Of a DNA stretch of 64,000 nucleotides, positions 55,002 to 64,000 are shown one piece after another. The stretch is from Calcarisporiella thermophila CBS 279.70 (lineage: Eukaryota; Calcarisporiellomycota), in the NCBI RefSeq assembly GCF_041956535.1, contig NW_027192222.1, positions 207,477-271,476 of the forward strand. The letters run 5' to 3'. The notes under the pieces were generated by a model. It worked only from the letters and a program-made list of their open reading frames with translations, was not told the origin of the DNA and did no database searches. A program made the translations under genes and the position numbers. The stretch's first letter is position 1. Each line of letters opens with the position of its first letter.

Positions 55002-55460
55002 GATGGGAGGTCTAATCGAAAGATGGAAAGGTTCAATCGGGATGGATTTCGAAAAGCATAGTGGATTGTTTGGATGAGGCGAGCGTGGTCGGAGTTCGAT
55101 GCAGATTTCAGAAGGCTGAAAGTCACACTGGAAGTTGCGTAAATTTTTTTTCAAATCTGGCCTCGAGTTCCCGCCTCGCAACTATTCTATATCCGCAAAC
55201 CTAAAAGCTAACAGCCCTTCTTCCAACGCTTTTCGCGTTCGAATTTTTATTCGAAGCCCAGAAGAGGGCCGCTCCAAGTTTCTGTGTCCACTACAACAAA
55301 TGCGTGGGGTATATTTTTACGCTCGGAATTTTTCGGGCCACTTCTTTCAATATAAAAATGTCGATTTCATTTTCTCACGCGCTTTTCATCTCTGTTTCAT
55401 TCCCATTGCTCTTTTTCTCTTCCCCCCTGCACCCATCCAATACACGCCTCCCAATTCACC

Positions 55461-56737
55461 ATGCCTATTCTCTCTGCTGCCCCCGACCAGTACCGCGACG
55501 AGCTCGTGGCAACCGCTCGCGCCATTGTTGCCAATGGCAAGGGTATGTAACTTTTTCCAAGAGCCTCTGGCAGAAAGGGCTCATGCAAATACTTTCTTTC
55601 CAAAAGGTATTCTCGCCGCTGATGAGAGCACCGGTACTATCGGCAAGCGCTTCAAAGGAATCAACCTTGAGAATGTAGAGGATAACCGCCGCGCATACCG
55701 TGAATTGCTCTTCACCGCCGACCCGAAGGAACTCGGACAGTAAGTCGTCTATGTTATATTTTATTCTTTCGTGTGGTTATGCTGACGTTTCTTTCAAGGT
55801 ATCTTGGTGGTGTGATCCTCTTCGAGGAAACTCTCAACCAGAAGACCGAAGATGGTCGCCCATTCGCCGAGGTCCTCAAGGCGGCTGGAATCATCCCTGG
55901 TATCAAGACGGACAAGGGTGTTGTCACGCTTGCTGGTACAAATGGTGAGACGACCACACAAGGCCTTGATGGTCTTGCGGAGCGGTGCCAGGACTACTAC
56001 AAAAAGGGTGCGCGCTTTGCCAAATGGTCAGTTGTGCTCTTCCATTTTAATTTGAACTGGATTTTAATATGGTTGTGTCACTTAGGCGTTGCGTCCTCAA
56101 GGTCTCGGAGTTTGAGCCCTCCATCCTTGCCATTGAAGAGAATGCCAACGTGCTCGCCCGCTATGCATCCATCAGCCAGGCTAACGGTCTCTGCCCCATT
56201 GTGGAGCCAGAGATCCTTATGGACGGCTCGCATGACCTCGACCGCTCCATCGACGTTGCCACCAAGGTCCTGAGCGCAGTATACAAGAAACTTGTGGACC
56301 ACCACGTGTACCTCGAGGGTACTCTCCTCAAGCCCGCCATGGTTTGCCCTGGAACTGACTGCCCCAAGAAATACACACCCGCAGATGTGGCCAAGGCCAC
56401 CGTCGAAGTGCTCTCCCGCACCGTGCCCCCATGCATGCCTGGCATTGTCTTCCTCTCTGGCGGTCAATCCGAGGAGGAGGCCACTGTCCACCTCAATGAG
56501 ATCAACAAGGTCAAAGGAAAGAACCCATGGGCACTCAGCTTCTCCTACGGTCGTGCTCTTCAGCAATCCGTCTTGAAGGCGTGGCAAGGCAAGAAGGAGA
56601 ACGTTCCCGCCGCTCAGCAGGCTCTGCTTGTGCGCGCCCGCTTGAACTCCTTGGCTGCTCAGGGCAAGTACACGGGTGAGCCCTCGGGTGAATCCTCGGC
56701 AAAGGATAGCTTGCACGTGAAGAACTACGTCTACTAG
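55461..56737 (+). CDS. Fructose-bisphosphate aldolase, class I
   Basis: This glycolytic and gluconeogenic enzyme cleaves fructose 1,6-bisphosphate through a lysine Schiff base. Four exons join in frame: 55461-55542, 55607-55739, 55799-56026 and 56086-56737, giving 364 residues, the same as animal class I aldolases. Motifs are [52 protein letters not shown] (across an intron), VPEPEIL-like [28 protein letters not shown] (catalytic Lys), [27 protein letters not shown], and a C-terminal Tyr (KNYVY), which in animal enzymes closes over the active site. Most dikaryan fungi use the unrelated zinc class II enzyme. Confidence 0.95.
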
Positions 56738-56968
56738 ATAGGTTAGTCCTTTGCAATGGGGGTCAGAGATGGCTAATGTCTTTCATGTCTATTTTTTTTC
56801 ATTGTATGGAAGGTTGTTGATTTGGTTTTTAAAAAAGCTCTTTTTCATGTCCAAAAGTTTATGTAGTTGATGTTGTCTTTTATTTTAATATGTGAATAAA
56901 AAATTACAACGCAAGAGTAAAGTTAGGATATGATAGCGACAAATACAAAACATATTCGAGCTAGGCTA
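56738..56968. other. Intergenic, convergent 3' ends
   Basis: T-rich and AT-rich 3' flanks of the aldolase and GH17 genes; no gene. Confidence 0.5.
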
Positions 56969-58862
56969 CTATACTTTATTGGATGCATCGTCTCCCGCAT
57001 CAGTGGGCGACGGAGAAGAGGCTGAAGTAGAAGAGGTGCTTGTCAGGGAGGTAGAGGGGGGGGCAGTAGAAGTAGAGGTGGTGGGTGTTGTAGATGTCGT
57101 AGATATCTCAGATGTGGTGGAGGTAGGGGTGGAGGGATTTGGTTGGGGTGGGATAGTAGGAGTCACCATGGGAGGGCGAGCAAAGAACAAGGTATTTGAC
57201 AATTCGTTGTTTGCTTTGATGGGATTTGAGAATCTTGAGGCCGGGCTCCATCCGTCCACCACGCAACCAGGGATATTGAGGTTCTCCTTAAGCCGGCGCT
57301 TCTCATCCAATATACCCCAGAGTGTGTTGGGTTCAGTCTGTTTGTCGGGCTGGTCGATTGCGTCAAAGTAGTAGTAGGGGATGTGGAGCGCGTTGGCCGT
57401 GCACAGGAAAGAGGAAAGGAACTGAGACTGGGTCTGCGGGTTTGCAACCGCGTCTCTAAAAGGTGGGCCTAAGAAAAATGCGGATTCAGCGCAATGATTC
57501 AGAATAAGAAATAGGTAATGTAAGTGCCTTACCGGCAATGGGCCATCCAACCTCCCCTAGGATCATTCTTATCCCCCTGAGCTCCAATGATTTGTCTCTC
57601 CAAAAAGTGACCAACTCCTGCACAACGTCCTCCACCCTCAACCCCGCATAGAAGGCCCTTGCGTTCACTACAACACCGTCTCCCATCTCCACCACCTCGG
57701 GTATTAAGTTGGAGTCGGCTGCATAGACGGGAATTCCCAATCCTAATTGGGTTATGAGATTTCGTGTGGTCCCAACCGCTTGATAGAGCGTTGTGATTGC
57801 TATGTGAGGCGGGTAAATGGAGCGTGCGAGATACTCGTTGCCTACAGAGATGCTATCAATGTTGGCAGGGCCATGGGTAATCATATTTTGGGTGAGGGCT
57901 ACGAGGTTTCTTTCAAAAGTATTGGGGGTGTCATCGAGAGGTAAAGTGAGCTGCACCCCCATCGGTAGGTGCAGGAGCTTGATGGCCTGTAGGGTATAAT
58001 TAGCAGTGTTACAGTCAAATCCTAAGTGAGAGTACAAAAACGTGAGTTCCCGATCACAAAGCCATCCACCCAATACAACAGGCGCATCAGAAAATATTCT
58101 ATTACCGTAGAGGCGTAAACGAGTAGTCATTTGCCCAAGCACTTTCAAGTCCTCAACTACGTCTTTCAGGGTCAAGCTGCAATCAGGCGACTGACTTCCG
58201 AAGGGTGCATAGGTTATTCCATAGAAGCTCTTTTTCAATCGCTTGTCTACAACAGTGCTAAGATCAAGTCCACCATTTGTGTCGACACTGTTGCTTTCGT
58301 TTGAGTGCTTGAGCGTCACTGCGCTCACGACCACCCATATCACGCATCCCAGTGCACCAATGATGACGACGCTAACAAGCACGGTAACCCAGCGTTGCAC
58401 ATTGCGTGTTTTCCGGGACGGGTCAACCTTGGGGATCATTTTTTCGTTTTGATCCTCGTCCGGTGGAAATTCGCCATCGGATTGAATGCCGATGCCTATC
58501 TTGCTATCAGCCAAGGACCCGCTGCCCTTCTCGCTTAGAGCCGATTCTGGAATGGCCGGGCTTGGGGCTGGGGGAGAAAAATTCAGCGTTGAGGAGGCGA
58601 GTAAGCTGCTCTCCGGTGACTTGCTGCTGCTTTCCTGTCCCGGAGACCCAAGGTCCGGGGTGCTTTCCTCGGGGTTATCCAGGCACACGGGATAGAACTC
58701 GCTGTCACTTGCTAAATTATCGGTGGAGGGGGTGCTCGGGGGCGAGGTGGTACTCCATCTCATAATGGGTTTGGGCTGTTCCTCGGGGGAGAGCGAGGGG
58801 TTGGGAGGAAGGGAAAAGTCGTGGTTGTTGTCGGTACCATATTCAATTTTTACTATGCTCAT
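56969..58862 (-). CDS. GH17 beta-1,3-glucan-acting enzyme, type II membrane protein (BtgC-like)
   Basis: Exons 57533-58862 and 56969-57468 join within a Gly codon, giving 609 residues. The N-terminal 155 residues are a Ser/Pro/Glu-rich cytoplasmic tail. One membrane span follows (VTVLVSVVIIGALGCVIWVV, about 159-182), then a GH17 barrel from about residue 212: KKSFYGITYAPFGSQSPDC, MTTRLRLYG, LGVQLTLPL-like MGVQLTLPLDD, DSISVGNEYLAR (acid/base Glu), VYAADSN, and ILGEVGWPIAGPPF (nucleophile Glu, across the intron). FDAIDQP follows. The last 80 residues are almost all Ser and Thr, a likely O-mannosylated stretch. The layout matches Aspergillus BtgC-type cell-wall glucanases or transglycosylases. 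It is divergent from eIF1. Confidence 0.87.
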
Positions 58863-59212
58863 ACTATTCTACGAGTTGCCTTGCCGGCTCGATAGAAGAG
58901 AAGATGAATTAAATGTCTTAATAATAATACAAAAGAGTGTCTCGACGTCAGATGGGGGGGGAGGGGAAGGTGGAGGGAAAGAAAGGAGCCGAAAATGGAT
59001 GCTCACTATATTTCGTTCCAATGCTCATCATTCCAAGGGATCTGTGACTACCACATACTCAGCCACCATAGTGGCTTTTTCATTTTAAAACCCGATGACG
59101 ATTTGCCCCATTTCATTTTCTCTTTTTTTTTTATCTCTTTTCTTCTCATCCCATTTTCCTCTCTTCTCTTAGACTCATTCCGCGCGCCTACCGGAAGATC
59201 AATCCGACGTTT
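58863..59212. promoter_or_regulatory. Divergent promoter region of GH17 and eIF1
   Basis: 350 bp between two opposite start codons, with a G-run near 58954 and long T/C-rich tracts before the eIF1 ATG. It must contain both promoters. Individual factor sites cannot be named. Confidence 0.45.
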
Positions 59213-59703
59213 ATGACTGACATCCAGAATCTCCAAACTTTTGGTGAGTAAAGCTTTGATCTGCCATCCTCATCATTGGGCTTCGCCCCCGATTATTAAC
59301 CTGATTATGACATTTTCTATCCAGATCCATTCGCTGACACTGGTGAAGATAACTTTACTGACTCTGATCAAACCAAATACATCCACGTACGCATTCAGCA
59401 ACGTAACGGCCGCAAGGCACTTACCACTATCCAAGGACTTCCTGACAAGTATGATCAAAAGAAGCTCTTGAAAGCCTTCAAGAAGGAATTTGCCTGCAAT
59501 GGCACCATCGTGAAGGACGAGGAAGAGAAAGAGGTAATATACGTCCCTCATTCTATTTTCTTTGATTGATCATGATCGTTGACCTTTCCTTCTATCTCAT
59601 GTAGGTGATCCAGCTGCAGGGCGACCAACGACTGAAAACTGTGCAGTTCATGGTCGAAAACTTGGGCATCCCCAAGAAGCAGTTTAAGATCCATGGTTTC
59701 TAA
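59213..59703 (+). CDS. SUI1: Translation initiation factor eIF1 (SUI1)
   Basis: Binds the 40S subunit and enforces start-codon choice. Three exons join in frame: 59213-59243, 59325-59533 and 59605-59703, giving 112 residues. The sequence is diagnostic: MTDIQNLQTFDPFAD, YIHVRIQQRNGRKALTTIQG, LPDKYDQKKLLKAFKKEFAC, NGTIVKDEEEKEVIQLQGDQ and the ending NLGIPKKQFKIHGF. The AUG has the context TTTATGAC. Confidence 0.95.
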
Positions 59704-60030
59704 TCTGCTTTTTCTCTGATCACTCGATCCTACTCTATTTTTTTTATGCCTCGTGGGCTATTTCTATTCAATTTCCCCTTCACATAGCTTTCAGTATTTT
59801 TTTTTTTTGGGAACTTTTTTTTTCATGTTACAAAATAAATGTAGCGATTATCACTTGATCCCATTATTGTTCTACAAGGATCAAATCTAGAAAAAGATAT
59901 ACGATAGATGAGCGTCATTATGTACTACAGATGTTTATTAGGCTTTGCAATATGAAACAAGATAACGCTGCACCCCTTCATCCCTTATTCATTCGGTTGC
60001 CTGATAAGAGCAAATTGAGCATGAAATCAT
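59704..60030. other. Intergenic, convergent 3' ends
   Basis: T-rich sequence between the eIF1 and TAP42 stops; no gene. Confidence 0.5.
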
Positions 60031-61528
60031 TCAGCATTCCCCTAAACCTAAAAAATTCGGATCTACAATCTTACCCCATCCCTTTGGATTATTGTCCTTG
60101 AAATCATCCCACGATCGTTGCTTGTATGTTTCCTTATCAATGGCCTCCTCGTCGTTGTCATCGATCTCCTTTTTCTCGGGTTCCTTCCTGTTGGATCCCA
60201 TCAATGAGTTTCGTTAGTGATCAGGGACTTGATGAGTAGAGATAAGGAGGTATGCAAAGTTAGAAAGAGGGAACACACTTACCCTCCCCCACTGATGATG
60301 TTCCCACGCTGTCGCTCTTGCTCAAGGTATTCGTCTATAGTCATGGTAGGAAGTGCCCAACCGGGACGAAACACTTGCTGTTTAAGCTGCTCCCGTTGGC
60401 TCATAATGACAAAGGGTCTTAATGGCTGTAGACAAATAGTCAAAATCAATGGAGCTAGAGAGGGCAACATCCTCGCTCGCAAGCGAAGTGTCTTACCTTT
60501 CCTTCTTTTGATAATAGCGGACCGCTCGGGCTCATTTCTAATCTATCATTATAGTCCTGAGGCTGTCCTCTTACCCGGGTATCTGTCTTGAGGTTGAGAT
60601 GCTTCATTTCCTCCACCATCTTCATCTCCTTTCCGATCGACTCGATTTCTTCCAACGCTTTCTGAACGAACAAATCCAGCAGTGCAAGCACCAACTCTCT
60701 TTCTACCATTTCTCGGTCAAGGTTTTGCGAATCTTCTTGAGGCGAGGAAGTGAGAAGCTGCTGGAGCGAATCTATCCGGGCCTTGGTAGCCTTTTCGCGT
60801 TTGAAGCGTGCAATCTTTTGCTCGCGCAAGGAAGCTTGGTTGGATGGAGTGGAGGCACGCTGTTTCTCGAGAGTTAACTTATCCTATTCGATAATACATA
60901 GTTTACAATCTCTATTTCTGTGCGTAAAATAGAAGATGTCAAAGTGAAGGGGGAGAATAAAAAAGGAATACCTCGTCTGTCAAGATATCATACATCTCAC
61001 AATTGAACAAGAATTGTTCGAATTTTGACTAAAAATATAGAGATGATTGACGTTAGGATCCTATAGTCAAGGAGTTAATCAACACCGCCACAAGTTACTT
61101 TAGCAGTGTTCAGTATATTTTCTCGATCCTGATCCGTTCTCTTGAGTATCAATTCGCCCAAGTATGCCTCTACAAGTAGAAATCTGTGGTAGATTTAATT
61201 ATCCAAATGGTAGAATGGACAGAGAATGATAAGTGGTTTCACAAATTACTTTAGATCGGAAGTGGCCATGTCCTCCAGGCTTTCATTGGAGCTAAATAGG
61301 GAGGCATGCTGTGCTAGAGTCGTGCATTTTTCGAAATGATCTATTGCCTCGGCCAGATCTTTCTGTAGATACCCAATTGAATCATAAGAATGCAATCTAA
61401 AAAACAAACCATCGTTTTGGGAAAGTTACTATGTAGATGGGATCGGTAGAGGAAAGTGCAGAATCTTCGAGCTTCTGATAAAGAGCTTGGCCTGCTTTGA
61501 AATGGCCGTTGAGGGTTAAATCTTCCAT
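60031..61528 (-). CDS. TAP42: TAP42/IGBP1-type regulator of PP2A-like phosphatases
   Basis: A TOR-pathway protein that binds PP2A-family catalytic subunits. Seven exons join in frame: 61430-61528, 61250-61362, 61099-61183, 60972-61028, 60497-60883, 60283-60425 and 60031-60187, giving 346 residues. Features are an all-helical N-terminal domain (LEDSALSSTDPIYI, LAEAIDHFEKCTTLAQHASL, FLLVEAYLGELILKRTDQDR, RENILNTAKSKFEQFL), a conserved LREQKIARFKREKATKARID, and the C-terminal PLRPFVIM-(S)QREQLKQQVF then GWALPTMTIDEYLEQERQRG, EIDDNDEEAIDKETYKQRSW and DDFKDNNPKGWG. The final few codons depend on whether a last short intron after WG is removed. It is divergent from the NB-ARC gene. Confidence 0.9.
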
Positions 61529-62288
61529 GAGATTTCAACTACAAAAAGAGCAGAATATAATTCTAAATTAGGTTTTAAGTATATTTAGAGTGTCAATTAA
61601 TACAAATCCATTGCCTATGTGGCCGTTATTTCTACAATGGATCACGCAAAAATATAAATTGCAGAGCCCGCTGATACACGTCGTTTCGTCGTTACAGAAA
61701 CCAAGTTAGTAGCGCACGAGAGAATAGAATAACCTAATTGCACTATGTCAAGAGGATTTTATTGGATATTTTTACGGCCATTATCCACCATTGATGATAT
61801 CAAGTTAACAGATGTGAAATCAATTGCTATATAGTCAAAGTCTCTGATAAGAGTTCTATTATTTTTTTGGCATAATGTATCTAAAGATTGCAGTAAGCTA
61901 CTATTCCGATTAAATCAATAAAAGTTTACTATTGCTGCCATATTCCTATTAGATAATTTCGCTTCAATAAACATTTATGTCTCCATAGAAAAAACGTGCC
62001 ACCAAATAACTGGTTTTTAAAAAATAATTATTAAGAGAAGATAGAGAATTGAGAAAAGGAGCATTGGTAAGTTTTTAGGATGAAAATCTCTCAATTTTAC
62101 ACATTTTACTAAGGATAGAGGTTTTTTGACTTATTATTTTAATGCGTAAGGAGGCTTGTATTATATAAATACGATTTCCCATAAAATCAACTATCGGAGT
62201 CTTGTTTGGGGTATTAATTTGAAACGATATTATCAGCAAATGGAAAGTACCACTAACCGATGTTAGTATAATCCGCTTTCTTGACCGA
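61529..62288. other. Intergenic, divergent promoters
   Basis: AT-rich region between the TAP42 start and the NB-ARC gene. Minus-strand frames at 62075-62438 overlap the NB-ARC first exon and have no support. Confidence 0.5.
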
Positions 62289-64000
62289 ATGTCCGCGCAA
62301 ACATCCAATAATAGTGGAAATGTGCATGCTGAGGCAGGTGCACATATTAATGTTGGGAACATAAGTTATAATTTTTTGTTGGGTATGTAGAAAGTTAGAA
62401 AGAAAAGAACAGAAAACTAATGTTCTTTTTTCGGGCATTTACTAGAAGCATGGAGCTCCTCAAAGTTTACCAACTCGAACAATGAAGTCAAAACCACCTT
62501 TTATGGCGTCCCACATGAAAATAAGGCCTTTGTAGAGCGCCCTGACATTTTCAAAAAGATGGAAGATGCACTTTTCGCAGGTCCTAGCGGAGGCTGTAAA
62601 ATCGCAGCACTCAGTGGGTTAGGTGGGATGGGAAAGACCCAACTCATGTTGCGCTTTTGCTACCTCCATCGTACAAAGTATGATTTCGTGTTCTGGCTCA
62701 AAGCCGACAGCTGGATAATGGCGGCTGACTCGTTCCGCAGCCTTGCTATGTACCTTGGTATTCCAGAAATGGTTTTGGAGGAAAAATCAGAGGACAAAAC
62801 TATCGCATGGGTTCGAAATTGGCTTGAAGCCCGCTCAAAATGGCTACTTCTCTTGGACAACTTGGATGATAGAATCGCCAAACAGATATTTCAAATATTG
62901 CCTCGTGAAGGTGGACATATCATTTTGACTACACGCGGGCCAATCCCATCTAGGTGCGCAACGATCATTAGTGTGGGAAATATGAAGGAAGAAGAAGCGC
63001 TCGTGGCACTACTTGGTGAAGAGATGTATTCAATTGACAGAGCGGGTACTCGGTTCCATAACGCGTACCAAATAATTGCGCAGTTTGAGTTTATGCCACT
63101 TGCAATAGAGATTGCGCGCGCCTACATCGAAAATACTGCTTCCTCTTTCCAGAGCTATCTTGATCAACTTAAAAGGAATCGAGAAAAACTGCTTTCGTAT
63201 AAGGATGAAGATTCGCTAGGAGATTATGAGCACACAATAGCAACAGTTTGGAACATTTCTTTTGATCGTGTGCGAGAATTCCCGGCAACTGTGCCGATAC
63301 TTGAAATTTGCACTTTTCTTCATCCGGATGAAATTCCAACACGTCTCTTTGAGCGTCAATTTGTTGCACTCGATCTCTGCTCAAAGTCACAAGCATTGTC
63401 AGATCAACCATTAGGATATGAAGATATTCAAACAGCATTAGCGGTGTTAAATAAATTCTCACTTGTCACAATTACAATTAATGAAGGAGACAGTAATAAT
63501 AAGGAGACAGTATGCAATACGTTAAGGATGCATCGACTCGTGCGTGAAGTGATCTATGCTACAATTGAGGAGTGTAGAAAGGTTAATTGGACATGGAAAT
63601 TAACTGAAGCGCTCAATATCGAGACAGAAAATTTAAATGCTTACGATACCAAAGATAGATCAGTTATGCAAAAATACCTTTCGCACATACGATTTTTCGT
63701 GGAATTACTTGAGAATCTCAATGAGAAAGCTATGCTTTGCAAAGATCATGTCAAGTTGTTAATTCATACAGTATCATACCTGCGTGAAAATGGAGTATAC
63801 GATAGTACAGAAAAACTAGCTGAGTTTTCGGTAATCATTAGTGGAGATATTTATGGACCTGAGCACCCCAACACGGCCAAGTCGGTTAACGAACTGGCCA
63901 TCCTCTACTCAGATATGGGCAAGTACGAACAGGCGGAGCCGCTGTACCAGCGAGCCCTCGTCATCCGAGAGAAGGCGCTGGGACCTGACCACCCTGACAC
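62289..64000 (+). CDS. NB-ARC/TPR (NLR-like STAND) protein, 5' part (runs off window)
   Basis: Exons 62289-62382 and 62446-64000 join within a Glu codon. 549 codons are visible and the frame is open at the window end. The first exon encodes MSAQTSNNSGNVHAEAGAHI and then NVGNISYNFLL, a short Gly/Asn/Val/Ile-rich leader. The NB-ARC ATPase follows: KAFVERPDIF, P-loop GLGGMGKTQL, the kinase-2 segment WLLLLDNLDD, sensor IILTTRGP and the MPLAIE segment, then a helical region with MHRLVREVI (MHD-like position). From 63850, kinesin-light-chain-type TPRs start: YGPEHPNTAKSVNELAILYS, KYEQAEPLYQRALVIREKAL, GPDHPDT. In fungi such proteins are thought to sense non-self or partner cues and oligomerise on binding. 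More TPRs should follow beyond 64000. Confidence 0.85.

Noticed and set aside
56078-56716. 212-codon minus-strand frame
   Set aside because: Antisense of the fourth aldolase exon; no domain of its own.
1-64000. tRNA, rRNA, CRISPR arrays and prokaryotic signals
   Set aside because: No stretch showed a convincing cloverleaf with a GGTTCGA-type arm, no rRNA core sequence and no regularly spaced repeats were seen. The genome is eukaryotic, so operons and riboswitches are not expected.

Overview
The window is nuclear DNA from a fungus, most likely an early-diverging (zygomycete-grade) lineage. The genes are split by short GT-AG introns. Fungal markers include Ste12 with a C2H2 pair, a GH17 cell-wall enzyme with a type II membrane topology, a fungal-type vacuolar M28 protease and uL13/uS17 with spliced 5' ends. 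A class I (Schiff-base) fructose-bisphosphate aldolase, a Crinkler-like gene and an NB-ARC/TPR NLR-like gene also fit early-diverging fungi better than yeasts or moulds. The lineage is an inference; no rRNA or tRNA gene was recognised.

Layout. (1) 1-1476: BRX1 (partial) and mL46, divergent. (2) 1969-3993: a Ser/Thr-rich single-pass membrane protein. (3) 5.5-28.4 kb is accessory DNA. It holds a broken Crinkler-like gene, then seven tandem paralogues of a divergent secreted CAP-like protein (A-G), all on the minus strand with the same TATA core promoter. The array is interrupted by a chagasin-like secreted protein, small Cys-rich secreted proteins, a Ty3/Gypsy integrase relic and a Tc1/mariner relic whose empty site survives in sibling units. 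Trimethyllysine dioxygenase, an unrecognised pseudogene, a 500-N scaffold gap and a secreted 144-residue Cys-rich protein follow. (4) 29.5-61.5 kb is mostly housekeeping: M28 vacuolar protease, fibrillarin, a Gypsy relic, a PUF protein, uL13, Ste12, PHF5A/Rds3, an O-fucosyltransferase-like protein, uS17, TAF5, MPC1, class I aldolase, a BtgC-like GH17 enzyme, eIF1 and TAP42/IGBP1. (5) 62.3-64 kb: the start of an NB-ARC/TPR gene that runs off the window.

The housekeeping genes cover ribosome biogenesis and structure (BRX1, fibrillarin, uL13, uS17, mL46), translation start (eIF1), transcription and splicing (TAF5, PHF5A), signalling (Ste12, TAP42, PUF) and central metabolism (aldolase, MPC1, TMLH). 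They are packed as divergent and convergent pairs. The accessory block is AT-rich and repeat-bearing, and is enriched in secreted or effector-like proteins. This is the pattern of a fast-evolving interaction locus.

Exon joins were worked out by eye from reading-frame continuity, splice sites and family conservation. No search was run.
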